From NCBI GenBank assembly GCA_018056215.1, contig JAGPGB010000070.1, forward strand, positions 1-6,181: a DNA stretch of 6,181 nt, given 5' to 3'. This document shows positions 1 through 6,181 of this stretch, piece by piece. The notes below the pieces were generated by a model, which had not been told where the DNA came from, did not search any database, and saw only the letters and a program-made list of their open reading frames with translations. Source of the DNA: Bacteroidales bacterium. Lineage in GTDB: Bacteria > Bacteroidota > Bacteroidia > Bacteroidales > DTU049. The first letter of the stretch is position 1; each line of letters opens with the position of its first letter. The position numbers and the translations under genes are program-made.

Positions 1-2928
1 TTACTCAAACAACTTGCCAAGATCATCTTCTGTAATAGGTATTCTTTTAGTAGTATCGATTAATTGAGCAAATTTTAATTTTCTATTTTGTAATATTAAT
101 ATTTTTTCTTCTATGGAGTCTTTCACAATGAATTTATAGGAAATTACGTTTTTGTCTTGTCCTATACGATGAGTACGATTAATGGCCTGGTATTCTACTG
201 CTGGATTCCACCACGGATCTAGTAAAAAAACGAAATCTGCTGCTGTTAGATTTATACCTACACCACCAGCTTTTAGAGACATTAGTATTAGTTTCACATC
301 TTTATTATTTTGAAATTCATTGACTATCTGCATTCTTTCCTCCATAGGAGTACTACCAGTAAGCATCAGAAAAGGTATATCATGAGCTTCTAAATATTCT
401 TTATAAAGATTTAAATGTTTTACAAATTGAGAGAACATTACTAGTTTATTGTCAGAGGTAATAATTTTATTAATATTTTCTATTACATCGTTAAATTTTC
501 CGCTTTCATCCTTATAATTTTTGTCAATTATAGCAGGGTGATTGGCTATCAACCTTAGTCGAGTGATACCCGATAGTATAGATAAATATGCTTTATCAAA
601 ACCGACTTTTTGTTTAAGGTCTAGGAGATAATTACGTATTTCACTTTTCTTTTCTTCATAATAGCTAAGTTGCTCATCTGTCATTATAGAATAATAAGTG
701 CGTTCAGTCAATGGTGGCAGTTCTTTAGCTACCATATCTTTGGTACGTCTCAGAATAAATGGACTGATGATTTGTTGTAGGCTTTTTTCTGTGCCTTTAT
801 GAGCATCTTTCTCAATAGGTATCATAAATTTTTTCCTAAAAGTATTGAGATCACCTAATAAATTAGGATTTACAAATGTCATCTGAGACCACAAATCTAC
901 TATTGTATTTTCTATTGGTGTGCCTGTGAGTACAAATTTACGTTTAGCATTTAGTTTAGTAATTACTCTAAAAATCTTACTAGAAGGATTTTTGATAGCT
1001 TGGCTTTCGTCTAAAAAAATATAATCAAAAGTATGCTTACTAAGCATTTCGTAATCCTTTCTAATAGTCCCATAAGTAGTTAAAATTAAATCATATTTCG
1101 AGAGTATGTGAGAGTCTATTTTGCGATTAGTCCCATAATACACAAAATATGATAAAATAGGAGTAGTGGTTTTTATTTCATTAATCCAGTTATATATTAA
1201 TGAAAGAGGCATCACTATTAAAACTGATAATTTTCGCTCTTTAAAAATAGTATTTTTTTCAAATTTTTTATTAGATTGTGGTATTAATTTTTGATTTTCA
1301 TCTTTTTTGTATGCTAGAAAAGCTAATACTTGTATAGTTTTTCCTAAACCCATGTCGTCACTAAGGATACCACCAAAACCATGTTGATCTAAAAAATCGA
1401 ACCAATTAACACCTTTTTGCTGATATGGTCTGAGAGTTTTTCTCACAGACGGAGGCACTTTAACATTAGCTATTTGATCTAGTTTTAATTGTTTAACGTC
1501 TACATCTATTTTGGATTTAGGTGTTGAAATATCTCTAAAAAGCTCTATTTGTGCTTTAGATACTGATATGCTATTCTGTCCATTTTGAGATAATATAGCT
1601 ACTTCTTTATATTTAGCAAACCACTCCCTCGGTAATAGAGCAACCTTGCCATCTGGCAAAATATATTCTCTTCTATTTTCTAAAATATTATTCCTCAATA
1701 AATAAAATGGTACGCTATAATCATCAAAATACACCTCTATTTGCAAATCAAACCAATCAATACCACTTTTTTTGATTTGCTGTTTTAGCTCTACTTTGCC
1801 CAAAAAATATTTATCTTTTAATCTATCTATATCTAGCTCTATATTTTTATTAGTAAAAAGCTCTTTATTTAAGTTGATAAAATTAATATAATCATATAAA
1901 GTCTCATTTTCATTAACTTCAGTATTATCTTCATTAGTATCAATTAAGATAAAATTATTATAAAATTTATGTTTTAATCCAATGAAATTCAGATAATTTA
2001 CTATCTCATTTTCAAAATCTTTATTTCTCTTTATTTTAGAGATATTTATTAGATTATTATCATTGTTAAATACTATAAAACAATCTTTTTTTTCACCTAA
2101 AGCAATCTCTTCGTCGTAATAGCGGAAAAACAAACTAAGAACAGGTTTCAGGTCTAATCCGATCTCTAATCTTAAAATAGGTACAGGAGAAATAGATAAT
2201 TCTTTGACGACAAAATCTCCATTTAGCTCCACTGGCAATTGTTTTTCGAGTAATGGTTTTATAAATTTATTAATATAAGTAATTTCATGAGATTGTGGTA
2301 TAAAAATCTCATTTTTTTCTAAAAATGGTTCTATTTTTTTGCCATCAATACCATCTGCAGTAGTATATAAAACGCCATTATTTATTACCCAACATGGCAC
2401 ATAGTTTAAAATATAAGTATTTTCTTTTGACAAATTTATATTTTTATCATTTACCTTGGTTTTTAAACTATATTTAATGCCTTCTTTGTTTTTATTAAAA
2501 ATAAATACAATATCTAGTGGATTAGAACTAAAATGAATTTGCTCTTCATTAATAATTACACTATCACGATCCCCTTTGTTATAGATAGGTATTCCATTTT
2601 TTTCTAATATTTCAAGGAGTTTATTGGTTTTTTCGCGAAGATAATTGGTAATTATTTTAAATTTTTTTTCATTTAAATTAGCTAATTCATATTCAATATT
2701 TAATGTGTCTAAGTGAAAAACATTGGCTATATGTAGATAGGTCATCATAGAGCATAATTCTAATGCTTTTTTAGTAGGTTCATCTATCTCAATTGATACA
2801 GTTTTTAATGTAACGGGTTTATAGGCAGCACTGAATTGACCATTTTTTAAAATAGTTACCTCATATGGCACCACCATCCAATCAAAATACTTATCTTTTA
2901 CAATAGTAAAAATAATTCGTTTATCCAC
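1..2928 (-). CDS. SNF2-family DEAD/DEAH-box ATPase (helicase-like protein), complete
   Basis: SNF2 proteins are superfamily 2 ATPases that translocate on double-stranded DNA and remodel protein-DNA complexes; the target of this bacterial member is unknown. Counted from the GTG at 2926-2928 (975 residues), the C-terminal half carries the full motif set: LRPYQ near 499, Walker A DDMGLGKT at 524-531, motif Ia around 570-584, Walker B DESQ at 640-643 followed by AIKNP, LTGTPIEN at 667-674, FILRRTK at 724-730, VMFSQF at 830-835, SLKAGGVGINLTAAD at 884-898 and QAINRTHRIGQ ending at 924. No motif is broken, so it should be an active ATPase. The first ~490 residues are a poorly characterised N-terminal region; no SWIM-type zinc-finger cysteine cluster is visible. 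The TAA stop is at 1-3. The frame can be extended to a TTG at 2947-2949, but that codon overlaps a -7 promoter box, so I prefer the GTG. The first ATG (2875-2877) would cut into a segment (RIIFTIVKDKYFDW) that looks like real protein. Family is certain; the exact start is not. Confidence 0.95.
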   Translation of the reverse strand: MDKRIIFTIVKDKYFDWMVVPYEVTILKNGQFSAAYKPVTLKTVSIEIDEPTKKALELCSMMTYLHIANVFHLDTLNIEYELANLNEKKFKIITNYLREKTNKLLEILEKNGIPIYNKGDRDSVIINEEQIHFSSNPLDIVFIFNKNKEGIKYSLKTKVNDKNINLSKENTYILNYVPCWVINNGVLYTTADGIDGKKIEPFLEKNEIFIPQSHEITYINKFIKPLLEKQLPVELNGDFVVKELSISPVPILRLEIGLDLKPVLSLFFRYYDEEIALGEKKDCFIVFNNDNNLINISKIKRNKDFENEIVNYLNFIGLKHKFYNNFILIDTNEDNTEVNENETLYDYINFINLNKELFTNKNIELDIDRLKDKYFLGKVELKQQIKKSGIDWFDLQIEVYFDDYSVPFYLLRNNILENRREYILPDGKVALLPREWFAKYKEVAILSQNGQNSISVSKAQIELFRDISTPKSKIDVDVKQLKLDQIANVKVPPSVRKTLRPYQQKGVNWFDFLDQHGFGGILSDDMGLGKTIQVLAFLAYKKDENQKLIPQSNKKFEKNTIFKERKLSVLIVMPLSLIYNWINEIKTTTPILSYFVYYGTNRKIDSHILSKYDLILTTYGTIRKDYEMLSKHTFDYIFLDESQAIKNPSSKIFRVITKLNAKRKFVLTGTPIENTIVDLWSQMTFVNPNLLGDLNTFRKKFMIPIEKDAHKGTEKSLQQIISPFILRRTKDMVAKELPPLTERTYYSIMTDEQLSYYEEKKSEIRNYLLDLKQKVGFDKAYLSILSGITRLRLIANHPAIIDKNYKDESGKFNDVIENINKIITSDNKLVMFSQFVKHLNLYKEYLEAHDIPFLMLTGSTPMEERMQIVNEFQNNKDVKLILMSLKAGGVGINLTAADFVFLLDPWWNPAVEYQAINRTHRIGQDKNVISYKFIVKDSIEEKILILQNRKLKFAQLIDTTKRIPITEDDLGKLFE

Positions 2929-2946
2929 AGTTTTTGTATTCTTTTG

Positions 2947-2954
2947 CAAATATA
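2947..2954 (-). promoter_or_regulatory. Candidate Bacteroidota -7 promoter box for the SNF2 gene
   Basis: The minus strand reads TATATTTG, a perfect match to the Bacteroidota primary-sigma -7 consensus TAnnTTTG, and is followed by C as is common for such boxes. It lies downstream of the tpx terminator and just upstream of the SNF2 coding region, where a promoter is needed. A transcription start a few bases beyond the box would give a leader of only about 10-15 A-rich bases before the GTG at 2926-2928. No TTG is seen at the usual -33 spacing; that position holds a T-run instead. The match is short and the region AT-rich, so this remains a candidate. Confidence 0.45.
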
Positions 2955-2985
2955 ATAATTATAGTTTAATTTAAAAAATTTATAT

Positions 2986-3025
2986 AATAAAAAAAGCGAT
3001 GTAAAGTTTTCATTTACATCGCTTT
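2986..3025 (-). terminator. Rho-independent terminator downstream of tpx
   Basis: A perfect 13-bp inverted repeat has arms AAAGCGATGTAAA at 2993-3005 and TTTACATCGCTTT at 3013-3025, around a 7-base loop (3006-3012). Read on the minus strand the stem ends in a run of seven T (2989-2995), then more A/T. It begins about 21 bases after the tpx stop codon, the right place and orientation to end the tpx transcript. The plus strand also has a T-run (3030-3038) after the stem, so the hairpin could work in both directions, but no plus-strand gene is visible that would use it. Confidence 0.9.
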
Positions 3026-3046
3026 ATAATTTTTTTTTAGTAAAAA

Positions 3047-3559
3047 CTATATCATCTTAAGAGCTTCTAAAGCAGCATTATAATTAGGCTCATTTGTAGC
3101 TTCTTTTACATATTCTACATATCTAACCATTCCATTAGTATCTATTATTACAACGCCACGAGCTAAGAGCATTAATTCTTCAATTAGAAATCCGTATTTT
3201 TCGCCAAATTCTCTATATTTATAATCACTTAATGTTATTACATTTTTAATACCTTCTGCAGCACAGAATCTATTAAGAGCAAAAGGCAAATCCATAGATA
3301 AAGTTAGCACTACTGTATTATCATCCATAGATGTAGCTAATTTATTAAACGTACGTGTTTGTGTAGCACATACTGGTGTATCAACAGATGGCATAACAGA
3401 TAAAATTATTTTTCTCCCTTTAAAATCATACAACCTTTTTTCATTTAAATCTTTATCTACAACTTTAAAGTCTGGTGCTTCTATGCCAACTTTAACTAAA
3501 TTACCTAATAAGGTTACTGGATTTCCACCAAATGTAATTATTCCTTTATTTCTTTCCAT
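3047..3559 (-). CDS. tpx: Thiol peroxidase Tpx (atypical 2-Cys peroxiredoxin)
   Basis: Tpx reduces hydrogen peroxide and organic hydroperoxides, normally using thioredoxin as electron donor, and protects the cell from oxidative stress. The 170-residue product, close to the usual family length, has the family N-terminus (GGNPVTLLG near residue 11), the peroxidatic Cys64 in PSVDTPVCA with the catalytic Thr61, the resolving Cys99 in NRFCAAEG, and the conserved active-site Arg134 in LLAR. The 35-residue spacing between the cysteines fits the intramolecular disulfide of Tpx. The ATG at 3557-3559 is chosen because the protein then starts right before the conserved GNPVTLLG segment; an in-frame TTG at 3617-3619 would add 20 residues not expected in the family. 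The short YGFLIEELMLLAR segment resembles Tpx of Gram-positive bacteria and fusobacteria rather than the E. coli type, which has a longer DGPLKGLAAR-like loop (from memory). It lies 99 bases after the upstream gene and is closed by its own terminator. There is no strong Shine-Dalgarno sequence; the leader is A-rich, as is usual in Bacteroidota. Confidence 0.96.
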   Translation of the reverse strand: MERNKGIITFGGNPVTLLGNLVKVGIEAPDFKVVDKDLNEKRLYDFKGRKIILSVMPSVDTPVCATQTRTFNKLATSMDDNTVVLTLSMDLPFALNRFCAAEGIKNVITLSDYKYREFGEKYGFLIEELMLLARGVVIIDTNGMVRYVEYVKEATNEPNYNAALEALKMI

Positions 3560-3635
3560 AATTTTTTGTTTTTCTACAAAATTAATCACAAATAGTTTAT
3601 TTTCATCACTAACTGACAAATATCACATAAATCAT

Positions 3636-3643
3636 CAAAATTA
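3636..3643 (-). promoter_or_regulatory. Weak candidate -7 promoter box for tpx
   Basis: The minus strand reads TAATTTTG, matching the Bacteroidota -7 consensus TAnnTTTG, about 77 bases before the tpx ATG in the gap between the two genes. No TTG lies at the expected -33 distance, and in such AT-rich DNA a match can arise by chance. No hairpin terminator is visible after the upstream gene's stop, so read-through transcription into tpx is an alternative. Confidence 0.22.
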
Positions 3644-3658
3644 TTGAACTAAATACAT

Positions 3659-6181
3659 TTATTTCTCGATTATTACAGGCAAGATCAATCTATCATTATC
3701 AGATTTTATTAATAGTTGATAAACACCATTACTTAAATTACTCACATCTATTTGAGAATCATTACTAATAATGACCACTCTACCTATAGCATCTATTAAT
3801 TGCAATTCAGAAATATTTTTATTAGTTTGAATATAAATCATATCATTAGCAGGAATAGGATAAACTATCACATCATTATTATTATAAGATTCTATACTTA
3901 CGTTATCTATTGTTATAACATTAGATGGTAAAGATTGGCAATTATTTTGTGTAACAATGACGTAATAAGTTCCATTTTCTATTACTTGATAAGTTTGATT
4001 CGTAGCACCTGGAATTGCTCCATTAAGATTATACCATTGATTTCCTACTGTAGCATTAGAATATAGAATTGGTGGATAAGAGCTTATCAAAGAAATAGTA
4101 GGTGTGGGCGGTATAGGATTTACTGTTATACTTACTTCCTCACTAGTAGCTGTACCACAATTATTAGAAACAATAACTCTATAATAATAAGTACCTAAAT
4201 TATTAGCTATGAAATTATAATTAGAAGCATTAGCACCAGAAATATTAAACCATGTAATATTATCTGTAGACAATTGCCATTGTAATGAAGTCATAGGTGT
4301 TTGTCCTGTGAGTACTAGTGTAACATTATCATTCTGACATATAGTATTAGAACTAGAATTAATAATACCACCATTAGGAATAGCTTCTACATTAATAGTA
4401 ATAGAATTACTAAAGACAGAACCACAATTATTTGTTACCTGTGCTCTAATATATATGGTACCAGCATTTGTAGGAGTATAATTGTAAACTGCTGAATTTG
4501 CACCAGAGATATTATTCCAGGAAATATTATTGGTAGATGTTTGCCATTGTATTGTTGTGCCACTACTATATCCTGACAATGTTAGTATGACAGAATTATT
4601 TTGGCAAATTGTTGTAATATTTGTTGATGCTGTTCCTGGTGTAGGTAAAGGATTTACAGTTATAATAATTTGATCAGAATATACACTAGTACAGCTATTA
4701 GATACTTTAGCTCTGAAATTATATATGCCAGCTGATGTAAAAGTATAATTATAAGTACTACTAGTAGCTCCTGCGATATCATTCCAATTTGTGCCATCAG
4801 TAGATATCTGCCATTGAATATTACTATTAGGAGAATAACCATTCAATGTTAAGGTCAATATATCATTTTGGCATAATTGAGTATTACTAGCACTTATAGT
4901 CCCAGCATTAGGTGTGGTTTCTACAGTTACACTTATAGTAGCTGTATTAGAGCAATTAGATGAATTAGTACCAGTTACAGTATAGATTGTAGTATTAGTA
5001 GGATATACAGTTATTGTAGAACCAGTCATACCATTACTCCAATTGTATGAAGTTGCACCACTAGCGGAGAGAACAGTATTATTGCCTGTACATATATATT
5101 GTGGATTAGCATTAATATTTATTGTGGGTAGTGCATTAACTGTGATAGAAACTGTTGCTGTATTTGTACATCCATTCAGATTAGTACCAGTTACAGTATA
5201 AGTACTTGAAGTAGCAGGTGATACAGTTATTTGAGAACCAGTCATATTATTACTCCAATTATAAGTGTTAGCACCACTAGCACTAAGGACAGAGCTACCT
5301 CCTACACAAATAGAGCTTGGATTAGCAGAAGCACTAACTGCAGGTAATGGATTTACGGTTACCGAAACAGTGGCAGTACCAGTACATCCACCACTACTAC
5401 CTGTCACACTGTATGTCGTAGTAGAAGTTGGAGATACAGTTATTGTAGAACCGGTCATACTATTGCTCCATGAATAGCTACCTCCACCATTTGCTGTTAA
5501 TACTGTGCTTCCCCCTAAACAGATATTACTAGGATTCGCAGTAGCTGTTATATTGATAGATGTATTAATATTTACCATTACAGTTGATGTATTTGTACAT
5601 CCAGCAGTAGAAGTGCCAGTAACAGTATATGTTGTTGTGGTAGAAGGTGATACAGTTATTTGAGCACCATTCATACCGTTACTCCAATTATAAGTGTTAG
5701 CACCACTAGCACTAAGGATAGAACTACCTCCTACACAAATAGAGCTTGGATTGGCAGAAGCACTGACTGTAGGTAATGGATTAACAGTTACTGATTGAGT
5801 AATTGTATCTGAAATAGTACCATTATGTGCAATAAGTGTTACATTAATATTACCAGCAGTGTTGAATGTAACTGTAGGATTAGTTTGAGTACTAGTAGAT
5901 GGATTACCTCCTGGGAAAGACCAACTATATGAAGTAGCATTTTGAGAAGTATTAGTAAATTGCACTTGTGTGCCTTGGCAAATATTAGATGGGCTGTATG
6001 TAAAAGATGCAACTGGATTTGTAGATGAAACAGTCCCTGTATCAATGACAATGTCATCTATCATCATCATAAATTTATCAGTTGCTCTATGTCGGATAGC
6101 AATATAAATTGCTTGATTATTGTAAGCAGATAAAGAATAGGTTTTTTGAGTCCATTGATTTGGTGCCGTTTCATTACTAGC
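3659..6181 (-). CDS. T9SS-secreted multi-repeat surface protein with PKD and Ig-like domains, N-terminus missing
   Basis: This is the C-terminal 840 residues of a larger exported protein, probably an adhesin, matrix protein or carrier of an enzyme encoded beyond the window. From N to C it shows the end of a choice-of-anchor J / cleaved-adhesin domain (6044-6181), a PKD domain (5777-6016), four ~72-residue Cys-containing repeats (4910-5770), three 89-residue Ig-like repeats (4109-4909), a shorter Ig-like unit (3902-4108) and a type A T9SS sorting domain (3662-3880). By family knowledge, such proteins cross the inner membrane by Sec, cross the outer membrane by T9SS, lose the C-terminal domain and end up surface-attached or released. 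The ATG run at 6062-6070 is not a true start: the frame is open to the last base and encodes 37 more residues of recognisable domain. Signal peptide and any catalytic domain lie outside. Sixteen cysteines are visible, two in each of the seven full repeats. The ligand and biological role cannot be read from this sequence. The TAA stop is at 3659-3661. Confidence 0.93.
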   Translation of the reverse strand, partial: ASNETAPNQWTQKTYSLSAYNNQAIYIAIRHRATDKFMMMIDDIVIDTGTVSSTNPVASFTYSPSNICQGTQVQFTNTSQNATSYSWSFPGGNPSTSTQTNPTVTFNTAGNINVTLIAHNGTISDTITQSVTVNPLPTVSASANPSSICVGGSSILSASGANTYNWSNGMNGAQITVSPSTTTTYTVTGTSTAGCTNTSTVMVNINTSINITATANPSNICLGGSTVLTANGGGSYSWSNSMTGSTITVSPTSTTTYSVTGSSGGCTGTATVSVTVNPLPAVSASANPSSICVGGSSVLSASGANTYNWSNNMTGSQITVSPATSSTYTVTGTNLNGCTNTATVSITVNALPTININANPQYICTGNNTVLSASGATSYNWSNGMTGSTITVYPTNTTIYTVTGTNSSNCSNTATISVTVETTPNAGTISASNTQLCQNDILTLTLNGYSPNSNIQWQISTDGTNWNDIAGATSSTYNYTFTSAGIYNFRAKVSNSCTSVYSDQIIITVNPLPTPGTASTNITTICQNNSVILTLSGYSSGTTIQWQTSTNNISWNNISGANSAVYNYTPTNAGTIYIRAQVTNNCGSVFSNSITINVEAIPNGGIINSSSNTICQNDNVTLVLTGQTPMTSLQWQLSTDNITWFNISGANASNYNFIANNLGTYYYRVIVSNNCGTATSEEVSITVNPIPPTPTISLISSYPPILYSNATVGNQWYNLNGAIPGATNQTYQVIENGTYYVIVTQNNCQSLPSNVITIDNVSIESYNNNDVIVYPIPANDMIYIQTNKNISELQLIDAIGRVVIISNDSQIDVSNLSNGVYQLLIKSDNDRLILPVIIEK
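3662..3880 (-). other. Type A C-terminal sorting domain of the type IX secretion system
   Basis: The last ~73 residues begin with VYPIPANDMIYIQ, a variant of the canonical VYPNPA start, continue with ELQLIDAIGRVV and LSNGVYQLLI, and end in a basic, hydrophobic tail RLILPVIIEK. This order (YPNPA-like, D-x-x-GR, L-x-x-G-x-Y) is diagnostic of the Por secretion-tail family. The Asn of YPNPA is replaced by Ile. By family knowledge, this domain directs passage through the outer-membrane translocon and is removed by the PorU sortase-like protease. Confidence 0.93.
3902..4108 (-). repeat. Degenerate Ig-like unit before the sorting domain
   Basis: This 69-residue unit starts after NPIP and contains NQWYNLNGAIPGATNQTY and GTYYVIVTQNNC, the pattern of Ig-like modules that often precede T9SS tails. 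It is 20 residues shorter than the three units before it and keeps only the second of their two cysteines (in QNNCQS); the first is replaced by SSYPPI sequence, so the usual disulfide is absent. Confidence 0.75.
4109..4909 (-). repeat. Three tandem 89-residue Ig-like repeats (B1-B3)
   Basis: Units lie at 4643-4909 (B1), 4376-4642 (B2) and 4109-4375 (B3), each exactly 267 bases. Each has a first cysteine in LCQND or ICQN, an IQWQ/LQWQ-STD/N core, an ISGA-like turn before a YNY/YNF strand, and a second cysteine in NSC/NNC, ending in NPLP, EAIP or NPIP. The two cysteines are 60 residues apart in all three and probably form a disulfide. The identical lengths with clearly divergent DNA suggest old duplication under length constraint. 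Confidence 0.88.
4910..5770 (-). repeat. Four tandem ~72-residue Cys-containing repeats (A1-A4)
   Basis: Units lie at 5555-5770 (A1, 72 residues), 5342-5554 (A2, 71), 5126-5341 (A3, 72) and 4910-5125 (A4, 72). Shared features are ANPSSICVGGSS-like starts, a YNWSN or YSWSN core, ITVSP, TYTVTGT, and a second cysteine in GCTNT or similar. The cysteines are 45-46 residues apart and are probably paired. A1 and A3 are almost the same in DNA over about 100 bases, whereas A2 and A4 are more diverged (see findings). Such modules act as stalks or binding repeats in many Bacteroidota surface proteins. Confidence 0.9.
5777..6016 (-). other. PKD domain
   Basis: About 80 residues from PVASFTYSPSNIC to SVTVNPL contain the Bacteroidota-type PKD signature SYSWSFPGG, then NPTVTFNTAGNINVTLIAHN. 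PKD domains are beta-sandwich modules of extracellular proteins, used as spacers or in carbohydrate or protein binding. It carries one cysteine, in NICQG, with no partner inside the domain. Confidence 0.88.
6044..6181 (-). other. C-terminal end of a choice-of-anchor J / cleaved-adhesin type domain
   Basis: The frame reads from the last base of the window through QWTQKTYSLSAYNNQAIYIA, IRHRATDKF and MMMIDDIVI. This is the characteristic end of these beta-sandwich domains: W-x-x-x-x-x-x-L-S-A-Y, then a VYIAFRH-like strand, then L-x-I-D-D-I-x-I. Only the last ~46 residues are present, so subtype and any carbohydrate-binding role cannot be judged. Confidence 0.8.

Noticed and set aside
1..3046. 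The SNF2 protein as part of an anti-phage defence system such as DISARM
   Set aside because: No methyltransferase, nuclease, phospholipase-D protein or other partner is nearby. Its neighbour is tpx, separated by a terminator. The motif set fits the general chromosomal SNF2 family of Bacteroidota.
3560..3619. A 20-residue N-terminal extension of Tpx from a TTG at 3617-3619
   Set aside because: The extension has no counterpart expected in the family, uses a weak start codon, and the ATG at 3557-3559 sits exactly at the usual distance before GNPVTLLG.
3617..3624. GATATTTG on the minus strand as a -7 box for tpx
   Set aside because: It matches TAnnTTTG at one position fewer than the box at 3636-3643 and has no TTG at correct -33 spacing; the nearest is only 11 bases away.
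4660..4842. Short minus-strand frames in the repeat gene (also 5839-6057) giving Leu/Ile-rich peptides that look like membrane segments
   Set aside because: They are alternative frames of the Thr/Asn/Ser-rich repeats. The hydrophobicity comes from reading ACT/AAT-rich codons out of frame.
5265..5477. An open plus-strand frame of about 70 codons within the repeat region
   Set aside because: It runs antisense across A2 and A3 in DNA constrained by the real minus-strand repeats. Its repetitive composition mirrors them, and no start signal supports it.
4109..5770. The periodic DNA as a CRISPR array or noncoding satellite
   Set aside because: All periods are whole codons, the frame stays open, and the units translate into conserved Cys-containing beta-sandwich modules. 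There are no short identical repeats with unique spacers.

Overview
The window is most likely from an uncultured or unnamed member of the Bacteroidota. The sequence is strongly AT-rich. The large secreted protein ends in a type A C-terminal sorting domain of the type IX secretion system (T9SS), which is confined to this phylum. Its mosaic of PKD and Ig-like repeats is also typical of the phylum, and matches to the Bacteroidota -7 promoter box (TAnnTTTG) lie upstream of two genes. I cannot name the genus.

All three genes lie on the minus strand, so transcription runs from high to low coordinates. First (3659-6181) comes the C-terminal part of a large T9SS-secreted, repeat-rich surface or extracellular protein whose N-terminus lies beyond the right edge. 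Its reading frame stays open through the last base of the window and encodes the end of a choice-of-anchor J / cleaved-adhesin type domain. Next, after a 99-base gap, is tpx (3047-3559), an atypical 2-Cys thiol peroxidase with both catalytic cysteines. It is followed by a clean rho-independent terminator (13-bp perfect stem, 7-base loop) in a 118-base gap. Last is a complete SNF2-family ATPase/helicase-like protein of about 975 residues (1-2928), whose stop codon sits exactly at the left edge. A perfect -7 box match just upstream suggests it has its own promoter and that the outermost possible TTG codon is not its start.

The three products have no evident joint function: an exported adhesion-like protein, a peroxide-detoxifying enzyme and a DNA-dependent ATPase. 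The terminator and the promoter candidates suggest separate transcription units rather than one operon. I see no RNA gene, CRISPR array, insertion sequence or integration site, and nothing that supports a new defence or mobile system. The most informative non-routine signals are the 429-bp higher-order duplication inside the repeat gene, the misleading start codons of all three genes, and the tpx loop type.
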